64,000 nucleotides of DNA from Vicugna pacos (taxonomy: Eukaryota > Chordata > Mammalia > Artiodactyla > Camelidae). Positions within the stretch are counted from its first letter, which is position 1, and the number at the start of each line of letters is the position of its first letter. Location: contig NC_132996.1 of assembly GCF_048564905.1 (NCBI RefSeq), positions 66,500,501-66,564,500 of the forward strand, in the 5' to 3' direction. Shown here piece after piece: positions 35,150-45,260 of the stretch. The translations under genes were made by a program, and so were the position numbers. Below the pieces are notes generated by a model. That model worked only from the letters and a program-made list of their open reading frames with translations, searched no databases and was not told the DNA's origin.

Positions 35150-35365
35150 GCCAACCTTCACAGAGCGCTTTCTCCATGCCCGGCACGACTCAAAGTGCAT
35201 TACACCGATTTCCTCCTTGTGGCCAGAGGCAAGAGCTAATACTCTTATGCTCATCTTACAGACTAGGAAATCCAGGCAGACAGCGGGGAAGCACTTTGCC
35301 CAGCTGGTGAGCGGTGCACCTGGGATTCCGCACAGACAGGTTCATTCTAGAACCTGTTCTCTCCC
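35150..35365 (-). repeat. MIR SINE
   Basis: Antisense MIR: 'cacagagcgctttctccatg', 'actcttatgctcatcttaca', 'gactaggaaatccaggcaga' and 'aagcactttgcccagctggt'. Confidence 0.75.
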
Positions 35366-35367
35366 TT

Positions 35368-35700
35368 TTTATTATTATTTTTTTAATTGTGGTAAAACAC
35401 ATATAACATGAAATTTACTACCTTAACCACTTGTTAGTGTACACTTCAGTGGCATTAAGCACATTCACATTTGTTGTGCAGCCAGTACCACCATCCACCT
35501 CTGGGACCTTTCCATCATCCCAAACTCGGACACGGTCCCCAGTGAACAAAAATAGCCCCCCATCCTCTCCCCCCAGCCCCTGGCACCCACCATTCTTCCT
35601 TCTGTCTCCATGAACCTGACTACCCTCGGCGCCTCATCTGTGAGGAATCACACTGCACTTGTCTTTCACATCTTCAAGTTTCATCCAGGTAGTAGCAAGT
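35368..35700 (-). mobile_element. L1 3' UTR (L1M type), antisense
   Basis: 'attgtggtaaaacacatata', 'cagtggcattaagcacattc', 'cagcccctggcacccaccat' and 'ctccatgaacctgactaccc' match the reverse complement of the old L1M 3' UTR. It abuts the preceding MIR. Confidence 0.75.
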
Positions 35701-36619
35701 GTCAGACCTGTTCTTCCTTTTTAAAAAATTCTTCTGAATCCATAATATCTTTATATAATTCCAAATTCAAAGAGGATCAAAGTGCTTACAGTGAAGACTC
35801 CTTCTCTGTGTCCCCTCCATCAACTTTGTGGAAACAAACAGTACCATCCACTTCCAGAGATGTTTTCTGCACATACAAGCAATTACATACACGGGTTCTT
35901 TTGCTCTTTTATTCTTTTTGTTTTGTTTTGTTTTGTTTGTTTTTCCCCTTGCAGTCTGCCTCAGAGATCATTTCACTGTCCATTCAGAAGACTTCCACTC
36001 CTAACCTTTTGGCTACACAGTCATTTACTCCACAAGTTCCCATGGTGGGGTGGCTATTTGAGAACCTGTGCTCTTAACCGTGTCAAGGCGCCTCGGGGCC
36101 TCCAGCTCTCACACGATGCCAAGGCCTCCTTCATCGATTCATGCCCCACAATTCCTGTTTTGCAACCATTATGTAAGAGAGTAGAACAAGTAAAGAACTG
36201 CAAAGCTAAAATTCCAGACAGCAGGCATGTAACAGAGGCTCTCAGGGAGAGCGATCGCTGATGGGAACGCAGGTCGGGGAGGGCTCCACTCTGTTCTATC
36301 CCCAACCCTATTCCATCCCCAACCCTATTCCTCCCAAGTCTTCCCCAGGTGATGAAATAGCACCCCGTGCACTCAGCTGTGCCAGCCAGAAATCAGCCAG
36401 GCTCACCCTGATGCCTCCCTCCCCTACCCATCTCGTTCTGTCCAGCATCCAGCCTGTCCATGTATCTCTCAGACCCTCACCCTGCCATCAGCTGGTCCAA
36501 ACCCACCATTCTTTCTGCTGAGCTGCTCTGTCACCTCCCCCTTAGAGAAGTCAGTGACGTCTCATCAAAAGAGAAATCAGACCCCGTCACTCTCAAGTAA
36601 AACCTTCCAGACTGTACAC

Positions 36620-37110
36620 CTTGTTCATAGCAGCGTCCTTCACGACAGCTAGAATGTGGACACAACCCAAGTACCCATCGATGGATGAATGGATAAGCAA
36701 ACTGTGGTCTTGACATATAATCAGATCTGATTCCACCTCAAGAGGAAAGAAATTCTACAGTATGTTTCATGAATGAACTCTGAAGTTGTTATACTGAGTG
36801 AAATAAGCCAGTTCACAAAAAGACAAATGCTGCCTGATTCCACTTTTATGAGGTACTTAGACTTGTCAAAATCATAGAGACAGACAGTAGAACGGTGGCC
36901 ACCAGGGGCTGGAGGAGGTGGGCGGAGAGCTGTCATTTAGTAGGTATAAAGGTTCTGTTTTACAAGATAAGGAGTTACAGGGATGGACGGTGGTGATGGT
37001 TGCCGTCCACGTTAATGTGTTTAATACCACTGAACAGAACACTTTAAAATGATTCCCATGGTAGATTTTGTGTTGTGTGTATTTTCATACTATTTTTTTT
37101 AAAAGCACTG
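36620..37110 (+). mobile_element. L1 3' end (L1M type), sense
   Basis: 'cgacagctagaatgtggaca', 'cccatcgatggatgaatgga', 'atactgagtgaaataagcca' and 'ggtggccaccaggggctgga' follow the L1M ORF2 end and 3' UTR. The conserved target sequence for reverse transcription at the end is degraded. Confidence 0.75.
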
Positions 37111-37879
37111 AAAAAAGAAACCCTTCCAGAGGTTCCCAGGACTCTGAGCATAAAGACCCTAGCGAGAGGCCCTTGGCAACCTGGCCCAACCGGTCGTGCA
37201 CGTCTGGTCAATGGTCCTCATTCCCAGGCACAGCCTGCTCCTGCCCACCTGAGGGCCTCTGTGCTGGGCGTCCCCTCTGCCAGACTTCCTCCCCTTGCAG
37301 GTGACTCGAGAGGACCACCCCAAACCCCGAGTAAGTAGGTCTCACTCTCCTGTTGTAACAGAACACCAAGCTTCGTTCTCCACTGGTGCTTAGCACCCCA
37401 GCGAATGTCTTGTTTGTTTCATTGTCTGCTTGTCTGTCTGTGCACCAGAGTGACGCTCCATGGTGGCACAGACCTGGGCCTGCCTGGTTCATCGCCGCAT
37501 CCCCGCCGTGGGTTGATGCTGTCTTGACAGCACATGCTGAGACAGACTCTGGGGTGCGAGATTATTACTAGGGATCAGGAACTGTGACCAGAAGGGGACG
37601 GAAGCTGGGCTAGGCAGAGGGAAAAACCGACCTGGAGCCCACGCGGGCCTGGCAAAGCCTCAGTCAAGCGGGCAAGGAGCTGTGCAGTAAGGACCGCCTG
37701 CTGGGGTTGTCCCACACGGCACAGAAGGGCCCTCCTTGCTGGGTCACCAGGTGCCAGGGGCTCCAGGGAGGGCGTGAGCTTGAGCGTGGCAGCTCCCTGC
37801 AGCTGGGGCAGAACCCCGAGGACTGGCAGGTGGCAGCTCTCTGCCCACCTTACTCATCGCAGCCGGGCATCAAGTTCTC

Positions 37880-37995
37880 AAAGGGGCTCCAGACAGTGCC
37901 TCTCAGTGTCTATGCCAACTCCCAACTCCTAGCATGGTGCCTGGCATACAGTAGGTCTTCAGCACTTATTGAATGAATGAATGAATAAATGAACG
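37880..37995 (+). repeat. L2 3' terminal part
   Basis: 'ggtgcctggcatacagtagg' followed by 'cacttattgaatgaatgaat' is the typical L2 3' end with its short tail repeat. Confidence 0.7.
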
Positions 37996-37999
37996 TTTG

Positions 38000-38300
38000 A
38001 TTGAATCTTGAAGTACAGATAGGATCTGGAGGAGACAAGACAGATGTGTGTTCCAGGCAGGAAGCACAGCTTGTGCAAAGGTGAAAAGACATGAAGAAAA
38101 ACAAGGAATGTTCCTGAATTGGCAAACACTAGGAAAGGGTTAAATTCCCATGCAGGAGAGGAGAGGAATGAGGTTCAAATGGAAAGCAAAGACCAGAGGA
38201 CAAAAGCCTTGTAAATCGCACTTGAATTTTATCCCATCTGACAAAGGAAGCTTTTAAAGGGTTTTTAGAAGGAAGAGGATGCTATCACCGAGTTTTAGAA
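38000..38300 (-). repeat. L2-type old repeat (antisense)
   Basis: 'gttccaggcaggaagcacag', 'cttgtgcaaaggtgaaaaga' and 'cttgaattttatcccatctg' follow the same antisense block as at 25.4 kb. Confidence 0.45.
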
Positions 38301-38987
38301 CCACCACCTGGTGTCCTTTCCGAGGATGGCCAGGAGGATGAGCCAGGAGGCGGGAGGCCGTGTAGGAGGTGACTTTGACCCAGCCAGGCCTGGGTTCTAA
38401 GGCACAGGCATAGGGGAAGGAAGCAGGCGGCCACTGACATGGTGCCAGCAGGCGAGAAGGGGCCACGGCCACAGCTTGGAATCAGCGACACGTAAGCTCA
38501 GTCAGTGAAGAATCAACATCTGAAGAACAAGAAGGATGGCTAGGGAGAGAAACAGGGAAGCGCTGACCCGTGGGAGCGCAGGAGAGAGAACAGTTCAAGA
38601 AAGAAACGGCAAGAGGGCCGAGGCCATTGAGGTCAAGTGCGATAATCCACTGCCTGAAATGCCAGTGGATTTGCTGTCAGGAGGGCAAGACTCCAGATCC
38701 AGCAGCAGCAGTGGGTCCTCCAGGCCAGCCTGGGGCATGGGTGTCTCCTGGGCACCTGGAGAAGTCCCCTGTCTGCCCATGTGCTTCAGTCCAGGGTCTC
38801 CCCCAAGTCTGACCACAAGACCCTTGAGGCTTTAGGTCCAGACACTTCCTGGGAGCAGAGCCCAGTGGGTAGCCCAAGTCCTAGTCTTGTTTCTGCCACT
38901 GGTGTGGGGCCTCAGGCCTCAGTTTCTCCCGGGGCAATGGTCCAGGTGGGCTCTACAATTGCTTCTGTCGATCTGGGCTGCCCTGTG

Positions 38988-38993
38988 CTCAAG
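38988..38993 (+). promoter_or_regulatory. Possible NKX2-1 site in SCGB1A1 promoter
   Basis: CTCAAG, the NKX2-1 (TTF-1) core form, lies about 260 bases before the inferred SCGB1A1 start site. NKX2-1 is a known regulator of this gene in airway cells. A six-base match is weak alone. Confidence 0.3.
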
Positions 38994-39128
38994 TTCAAAG
39001 AGTAGCTTGGCAGTCAGGTCTCCAGACACTGACTCAGGAACTCTTGCTGCCTCCACACAAGACTCTGGGGTCCCCTCTCCCCAGCAGCACATTGTGTAAG
39101 CTCGGTTTCAGTGGGTTGAGAAAGGAGA

Positions 39129-39170
39129 ATGTTTACTTTTCCCACTGAGCTGATGCCCAAGTAAATAGTG
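39129..39170 (+). promoter_or_regulatory. Paired FoxA-like sites in SCGB1A1 proximal promoter
   Basis: 'tgtttac' (39,130-39,136) and 'agtaaata' (39,160-39,167) are two forkhead-type motifs in opposite orientation with an AP-1-like 'tgagctgat' between them. This arrangement fits the known FoxA/AP-1 element of the club cell secretory protein promoter, about 80-120 bases upstream of the start site. Assignment is by motif and position. Confidence 0.6.
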
Positions 39171-39218
39171 TGGTTCCAGAAAAGGAGCCCACACACTGCC
39201 CTCCCCTGTCCGGGAGAG

Positions 39219-39228
39219 CATAAGAAGG
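39219..39228 (+). promoter_or_regulatory. SCGB1A1: SCGB1A1 TATA-like box
   Basis: 'cataagaagg' stands about 88 bases before the ATG, in the place of the human 'cataaaag' TATA element and preceded by the same 'gagag' context. It is a variant TATA. The start site is inferred near 39,249. Confidence 0.6.
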
Positions 39229-39248
39229 CACCCTGATGAGCGGGTCTC

Positions 39249-39306
39249 CCACAGGACCCCCGGGGCCAGAGACAGGGCCAGAGCTCGCTCACCACCTCCT
39301 GCTACC
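39249..39306 (+). other. SCGB1A1: SCGB1A1 5' UTR (inferred)
   Basis: The limits are set by the TATA-like box upstream and the ATG downstream. 'ctaccATGa' gives an acceptable start context with A at -3. Confidence 0.55.
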
Positions 39307-39361
39307 ATGAAGCTCACTGTTACCCTCGCCCTGGTCATTCTGACTCTCTTCTGCAGCCCTG
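39307..39361 (+). CDS. SCGB1A1: SCGB1A1 exon 1 coding part (signal peptide)
   Basis: 55 coding bases from the ATG to the first base of Ala19. The donor is 'cctg|gtgagt'. It encodes the hydrophobic core of the signal peptide, ending F-C-S-P. Confidence 0.95.
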
Positions 39362-41949
39362 GTGAGTGCCCCGGGGCCCTCTGCCCCATGGAGCTCTCTC
39401 TGGCACCCAGCGCTGCTCAGGACAGGGGGCCGCTGTCCATGCCCTCTGTGCAGCCTCTGGGAGAGCCCGGGGACACTGACGCCCAGGCGGGAAGCTGGGT
39501 CTGGTGACCAAGCCCATCCTGGGAACTTAGGGAGAGCCCTGAGCAAACTGAAAAGGACCCCGTCATCTGTACCCAGCAACCTCAGAATCCCAGGGAATGG
39601 AACAGACTGGAAGGGGTGGGGATGGAGGAAAGCCCACAGAGATGCGGGGGTTACAGGACCAGCAGAACAGCAGTAACGAGCTCCTCAAAGCCCAGTCTTG
39701 GACCGACCTCGAGATGCCAAGAGATCTGGGTGCCGCCTCCGGGTTTGGGGTCAGCACGCCACTCTGGCAGCCGAAGGGGCTGGAAGGAGCTGCAGAGCCT
39801 CGTGGCTCCAAAAGAAACCCAACCCAAGGCAGGGTCTCCCATTCTGGACAGAAAGAAATATTCTAGAAAGGGATTGTTCCCTTGGGAAACTGCCAACCCA
39901 GAGCGGAGATTTCTAAACATTTTTATCCTCTGCAAAAAGGGTTGGGAGCCTCTGAAGAGCTGCAGCTGTCACTAAAAGGAAAGGAATGAGAGAGAGAAGG
40001 AAGAGGGGAAGCTGGATGGGGCTCACACCCTTCTAGAAGCCCCCCTGATCTTTTGGGAACTGGGTTACCTAACTGTTTTTAACTCTGTATCAGCCTCTTC
40101 TACTCCTTGTAATAAACAACAATTTTTAAACATATGTGAAAGTTTCCTAACAACTATGGAGAAAAGTTTTATGACCTTGGAGGGTGTCAGGGGAGTTAGA
40201 AAACCAAGACCAAGAGGCGGTGGGAACAACTGTGCAGAGATGTCTGTTTTAAAGGGGAAATAACGTCATTTGGACTGAAATGTACTATCATTAGAAGATC
40301 TCAGTGCCAGGTACAGAGAGAGACGGCTCAGCAAGCCGGGAAGGACGCATGGTAGGAGGTGGGTCTGGGATGTGTCTGCATGTTTGTGTGAGCACAGATA
40401 GAAACACCAATGATGAGATCTAACATTTATTTAGCACTTACAGTGTGCCAACCGCTGTACTGAACCCCTTTCAAGTATTCTGATTCTGAAAACAACCCTA
40501 CAAAGTAGGGATGTTATCCCCCTTTTACAGATGAGAACACTCAGCCCCAGAAAGATAAAGTAACTTGCCTGATGACCGAGTAAGTTACAAAGCAGGGATC
40601 TAAGTTCTGGAGAGGGTCTGACTTGGGGTGGCCACTTCGGCTGGGGCCATGGAGTCCAGGCAGGGAAGCTGAGTTTGCACAAAGGCAGAGAATTCAAGGA
40701 TGGGGATTTGAAATTCAGGGAGAAGATGGGGCTAGCAGAGATTAGGAGATGATGACTGTCCCCTCATTCGAAGGGAAAGGGACCAGAAAAGGGAGCAAGA
40801 CCCAGGGAGCGCTCTGTAGGGAGAGATCACAGTGGGGCCAGGAAGAGACACAGAGGTGTGTCTGCGGGCCAGCCCACAGGGCCCAGCGCTCACGGTGGAT
40901 GCCTCTTCCGGGCCAGGCGTGAAGGCTTGTGCTTGGCTGGTACAAGTGCCTCTTCATGCCAGAGCCTGACTTCACCACGGGCCCCACTGATGAGTGGCTC
41001 AGACCATCTAACCATCAGTAAGAGGCAGAATTCCGGTCGGAGCCAAAACCCTCAGTGGACCTCTTCCCAGCCCCAACCCTGCACAGAAAATCAGATCAGC
41101 AGCTTCTATTATCAGTGCACACAGCACCTGCCCCACCCCAACCCAGGAAGCACAGGGAGGCTCAGGCAAGCCACAACAGGCTGGCCGCAACCCAGAAGGC
41201 TTCCCCACAGTGCCAAGGAGCCAACTGCTTGGATCGCCACCTGATCTCACATTTGACGCCATCTATGAAAGGGCCACTTTCTCCTGCTGACAAGCCCAGC
41301 TGTGTGCATCTGGGCCAAACCCAAGTAGGGAGCTGGCCAGCTTAGAAAAGGGCCTGGATACATGTGTGCTCTCTTTTCTGTGCTCCAGCTTCTACAGAGG
41401 TCTGTTCAGGCCTTATAGAGGTCATTAAAAACCTCTTCGTGGGCACACTTTCCAGTTATGAGGCTGCACTTGAAACTTTCAACCTTGCCAAAGACGAGAA
41501 AGACTCGGGGATCCAGACGAAGATGCTGGTGGACACCCTGCCCCAGAAGGCCAAGGACAGCATATTAAAGTTCATGGTACCCAGCACCCTCTGCACCCAC
41601 TGCCCAGCAGAGGATTCCACAGGTCCCATGGCTTCAGCGTCAGCCCACTTTGGGGAGTGGGTGCAGTGTCCATGTTCCCTGGGGGGAGCAGACACAGCCA
41701 TCTTACCTTTTTTCTTCTTCTTTTTTTTTTTTTTTTGATAATAGTCTTCTCATAGATTTATTTCTGCATCTTACCTTTTTTATAGATGCTTCTGAGAAAT
41801 GATCCAAGCTTAGCTCCTCCCCGACCTACTGCAACTCTTGGCTGACATTAAAGTTTCTTGGTCTAGCTGTGACGTTCACTCACTATTGTATTGGGTTTTC
41901 TGTTTGTTTGTTTTAGGACAAAATAATAAAAAGCCCACAGTGTGCTTAG
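39307..41949 (+). CDS. SCGB1A1: SCGB1A1, uteroglobin / club cell secretory protein (three exons)
   Basis: Joining 39307-39361, 41389-41576 and 41917-41949 gives an intact 91-residue secretoglobin, the human length, with exon sizes and phases of the family. Residues 1-21 are a signal peptide (M-K-L-T-V-T-L-A-L-V-I-L-T-L-F). The mature protein starts E-V-C, so Cys24 and Cys90 sit at the ends and form the two interchain bonds of the antiparallel homodimer. The middle keeps S-S-Y-E-A-A and V-D-T-L-P-Q-K, the helix 3 to 4 region. The protein is secreted by airway club cells and other epithelia, binds small hydrophobic ligands and damps inflammation. Paired forkhead motifs and a variant TATA box precede it. 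ASRGL1 lies upstream in the same orientation, as in human. It appears functional. Confidence 0.96.
39362..41388 (+). other. SCGB1A1 intron 1
   Basis: A 2.0 kb intron. It contains one antisense MIR (listed separately) and otherwise unique sequence. Confidence 0.85.
40418..40615 (-). repeat. MIR SINE in SCGB1A1 intron 1
   Basis: Antisense MIR: 'catttatttagcacttacag', 'gtgccaaccgctgtactgaa', 'cccttttacagatgagaaca' and 'aagtaacttgcctgatgacc'. It is one of the better-preserved MIR copies here. Confidence 0.85.
41389..41576 (+). CDS. SCGB1A1: SCGB1A1 exon 2 (most of the mature protein)
   Basis: 188 bases, the same size as the human exon. The acceptor is 'tgctccag', the donor 'ttcatg|gtaccc'. It runs from Ala19 through E-V-C-S-G-L to I-L-K-F-M and covers helices 1 to 4. 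Confidence 0.95.
41716..41737 (+). repeat. Poly(T) tract in SCGB1A1 intron 2
   Basis: A T-rich run 'cttcttcttttttttttt' in the short second intron, probably variable in length. No retrotransposon body is recognisable next to it. Confidence 0.8.
41917..41949 (+). CDS. SCGB1A1: SCGB1A1 exon 3 coding part (C-terminus)
   Basis: 33 bases: D-K-I-I-K-S-P-Q-C-A and TAG. The acceptor is 'gttttag'. It is too short to be found by open-frame length, but it is fixed by the conserved Cys90 one residue before the end and by correct phase. Confidence 0.93.
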   Translation, partial: DKIIKSPQCA

Positions 41950-42068
41950 GATTTAGAAGCTGAAGATCTCCACCCTCTGAGGCCCCTGCCACTCCGTGGA
42001 CACTTACTTCACTCCGCCTCCACCAGCCCCACCTGGTTCCCAACAATAAAGTACCAGCATCTCATCTT
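41950..42068 (+). other. SCGB1A1: SCGB1A1 3' UTR
   Basis: A short 3' UTR of about 120 bases, normal for secretoglobins, ending shortly after the poly(A) signal. Confidence 0.8.
42045..42050 (+). terminator. SCGB1A1: SCGB1A1 poly(A) signal AATAAA
   Basis: AATAAA in 'ccaacaataaagtaccagc', with a downstream 'tttgtgtcc' GT/T-rich element. Confidence 0.9.
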
Positions 42069-42069
42069 T

Positions 42070-43205
42070 GTGTCCCCGCCTCATTTTTTATTCAACGGCT
42101 GTTTTGAGAAGATGCACCACATCTAGGGGAAGGTTAGAACAAAAAGAAAGGCAGTAGCCACGGAAACACATCTCACTTCCAGTCCACAGGTGGCCAGACC
42201 GGCTTCCAGCACGTACACCCTTCCACAGGCAGAGAGCCGGCCTGGAAATATTCCCAGGGCCTTGCTCAAACTTGATCTAGCGGGGAAAGGTGGGGGAGGT
42301 TAGACGGGGTGGCAGCTGACCTCAGGCTGACCTCAGGCTGGCCCCCTCAATCCCCACCCATTTAGTGATGAAGTATTCTGTTTCTTCCAGACCTTTGGGA
42401 TCCTGCTCCTGGGTAGAAAAAGAAATATTTAACGTGATTATGCTAGCCAGACATGCCTGCAAACAAACATGAAGCTTTCCAGAGAGTTCCATCTCCCAAA
42501 GATAAATGGTAGATGCTTCAAGCATTTTGACAGAACAGTGCGGATCCATTAGAGGCCGGGGGGGGGCCCTGCAACGGTCCCGAAAAATCACACCCAGCAC
42601 ATGACCATGGCCTCCACCTATGGAAGGATCAGATTCCTGTAAGAATTTTAGGAAACAAATGCTGGGGGAAGGAACAGAGATCAGGGTCCCTGGGGATGAC
42701 TTTGAGGAGCGACAGACCCTGAGGGGCGCCCCCAGGGAAAGGAAGTTGTTTTTCAGTCATTTCATATTTGCTGCATGAAATGATTGATCAAACTATTTCT
42801 TAGTGCAAAAACCCTCAGCTTATGCATTCTCTAAATCCTTTATTTGTTGTCATTCTTAGGCCACCCTATTTCCAGGCTGAAACTGCAGAAGCCTACCAGT
42901 CAGACTGTCCGCTCCCGTCGGCCTTACTTTAAGGACATCTCTGCCCAGAAGGGGCCGGGGGTGGGTGGGTCAGGACCAGACAGGTCAGCAGCTGGTTACT
43001 ACCGTCCACTGGCCATGATGTTCTTATTCTAACTGACCCCAACGTCCCTCTCTGATTTGCCCCTGCTCCCCTGCCATTCCCTGAGTCCCTGTCCAGCCAA
43101 CCTTCATCCAAAAAGATAATCAGCCACCCTATTTTTTCTTGGGTGCAAAAGTCTTCAGGCATGAGATTAATCCCTAGGTATTTACTGGCACTTTTGATGT
43201 GTTCA
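42070..43205. other. Intergenic sequence after SCGB1A1
   Basis: No gene or repeat was recognised. The direct repeat 'ctgacctcaggctg' occurs twice in tandem near 42,318-42,342. Confidence 0.4.
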
Positions 43206-43209
43206 TAGA

Positions 43210-43440
43210 GGAGCTGGGTGCTGCGGGGAACCCGAGAGCAGATTTCATAACACAACAAAAATGCATGAAGCGCTTGCTCTGGCCAGAACTGCCCTGGGGC
43301 CCAAGTAAAGCAGAGGAAACCAAACAGTGGCCTCTGCTCCCGGGGAGCTGGCAGTCTAGTGGGGAAAGCTCCCCCTAAATAAACAAGGAAACAAACAGAT
43401 AGATAAAACTGTGATAAAAGCATAAAAGAAACACAGGGAG
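43210..43440 (-). repeat. L2-type old repeat, 5' boundary part
   Basis: 'tgcatgaagcgcttgctctg', 'ccggggagctggcagtctag' and 'taaacaaggaaacaaacag' follow the block found again at 59.56 kb ('ttacagagttgacactctag'). Confidence 0.45.
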
Positions 43441-44079
43441 TAAGGTGAGCAAAAGCAGCATGGTCAGGCCAGCTCAGGAGTCCCTGGCTCAGGGTGTGTG
43501 CAGAGATGGGAAGGATGAGAGGAGACTGCGGGAGGCAGACAGAGCACTGCAGACAGGGTGCAGACAGAAGGAAGAAGAGGCAGATGCTCAGAGAAGACCG
43601 TGGGAGGCTGCTGGGCTTCTCCCCGCACCCCTGCCCTTCTTGAGGCCCCACTGAGCCCTGCCCTTGGACCCCAGGAGAAAATTCAGAATCTGCTAAAGAA
43701 CCTTTCCTCTGAGTTTCTATTACCTGCCACCAAAAGAGCCCAGACCTGCTCCTGTATATCCTACCATCCACCCAACATCTCAGAGTCCTCTCATCCAACA
43801 GAAGTCTGACTCCTCCTCCCTAGTCTGTTTCTAATCTCAGTAAATTCTCTCTTTCCTCCTGCGGCTCTGGCAAAGCCCAGGAAGCATCCCTGGCCCTTCC
43901 CCCTCCAGCAACCACACTCCATCCAAACAAGTCTACCTCCAAAGCACCACCGGGAACTACCTCTGAGTCGCAGGTCCACCTTGGGCCACACCACCCATCC
44001 CTCACCTGCACAAGCCGGCAGGGGGTGGAGTGGGGGAGGGGTCTCCTAACTGGCTCCCAGCTCACACTCTAGCCTCCCT

Positions 44080-44340
44080 GCAGTCCACTTTCCACACTAG
44101 GGCCAAAGTCGTTTTTATCAAACAAAAGCCCCCTTCCACCGCCACTCCCTAGACTCCAACCAAGTAACACCCTTCCAAGCTCCTCAGCACCCTTCTCATA
44201 AACTCCAAACGCTGAACTCTCGCATTGGCTCTCATCTCCCACCCCCTCCCCCCACCCCACCCCTCCAGCCTTCAGGCTTGAGCCAAGCCCCTACCCGCCT
44301 CAGGGCCTTTGCACAGGCCAAACACATCAGCTGCTCAAAA
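44080..44340 (+). repeat. L2-type fragment
   Basis: 'ctagggccaaagtcgttttt', 'agctcctcagcacccttct' and 'cgcctcagggcctttgcaca' match the sense L2-type block, the last phrase very closely. Confidence 0.5.
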
Positions 44341-44619
44341 AGTATTGATGACTGGTGTAAAACTTCGCCCTAGAGCAAAAGGTGCAAAGACTAAAACTCC
44401 TCCTAAAGATACACCCCATGTGAACATAAATACCCCCAAAACAAAATACCCCTTGTCCCATGGTGATCGTCCCTGACTGGGCCACACTGTCCCTAGCAAT
44501 TGAATGAAAGTGAAGGGCGTGCACAGGGGAAGCGGGAATGGAGAGGCATCCGCCTAGGGCATGGAAGGAGGCGGCTGGAAAGAGAAAACTCTTCCGCCCA
44601 GTTTTTTCCTAGAGAAATG

Positions 44620-44765
44620 TGTTCCCAAGGGGACGCGCCTTCTCGGCCCTCGGCGGCCGGTGCCGCCGCGGCCACTAGGGGGCAGTGTCGACCAAGGTGT
44701 CCTGGAGCGGACGCGCTGGCCGGGCCTTGGCCTCGGAGCCCTGCTGCTCTCCACAGCCCGGCTCT
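44620..44765. promoter_or_regulatory. Small CpG-rich patch
   Basis: A dense run of CpG ('ctcggcggccggtgccgccg', 'gagcggacgcgctggccgg') stands out from AT-richer flanks. It is too short for a classic CpG-island promoter, and no gene start was recognised nearby. Confidence 0.6.
44672..44687 (+). promoter_or_regulatory. CTCF-binding site, strong core match
   Basis: CCACTAGGGGGCAGTG fits the CTCF core consensus at essentially every position. It sits within a small CpG-rich patch (44,620-44,760) between SCGB1A1 and the downstream region. The context is typical of an insulator or loop anchor; binding itself is inferred. Confidence 0.7.
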
Positions 44766-45104
44766 CTCTGGGGAGGACGATGAAACACAGTTCCTTTCTA
44801 GACATCTTTTATCAACAGTGACTACTTTAATTTGATTTTTGAGGGTTTTTTTAAAATCACAGTTCTGAGGAAAAACAGTGGCAGTCACACAAACAAGGTC
44901 ACTGCCCACTGAACCCTGCCAGTGATGGGTCAGCACTTTTGGAATTAGTAATAATTCCACTCCCAGACAATTCCAAGGGCCAGTCCAACAGAATCTAGGA
45001 CCTGAGATGCTCCTGAAGGTGGAGAGGACCAAGGGGCGCTGGTGGAGCTGACCTTTGACTTCCATCTACCCCTTTTTTAAAGTCTGGAAGCAGAAACCAT
45101 AACC

Positions 45105-45260
45105 TAATAATTACTTTTATCGAATGCTTACTCCCTGGCAGGCTCTTTTGCAATTTCTCCTTTATTCCTCACACAATCCAGATTCCAGAGCCCAGGCCCC
45201 AAACCCTGCCCTCCGGAGAGTAGGATTCCAGGTGCGGAATCTTCTGAGCCAATAACTAAA
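45105..45260 (-). repeat. MIR fragment
   Basis: 'ttttatcgaatgcttactcc', 'ctggcaggctcttttgcaat' and 'tttattcctcacacaatcca' match the antisense MIR 3' half. Confidence 0.5.

Noticed and set aside
42929-43798. A 289-codon open frame on the minus strand
   Set aside because: It overlaps an old L2-type repeat, has no recognisable domain, and shows no splice or promoter context; its composition looks like translated C/T-rich non-coding DNA.
44620-44765. CpG-rich patch as a gene promoter
   Set aside because: It is under 150 bases, has no recognised first exon or start site, and is better explained by the CTCF site.
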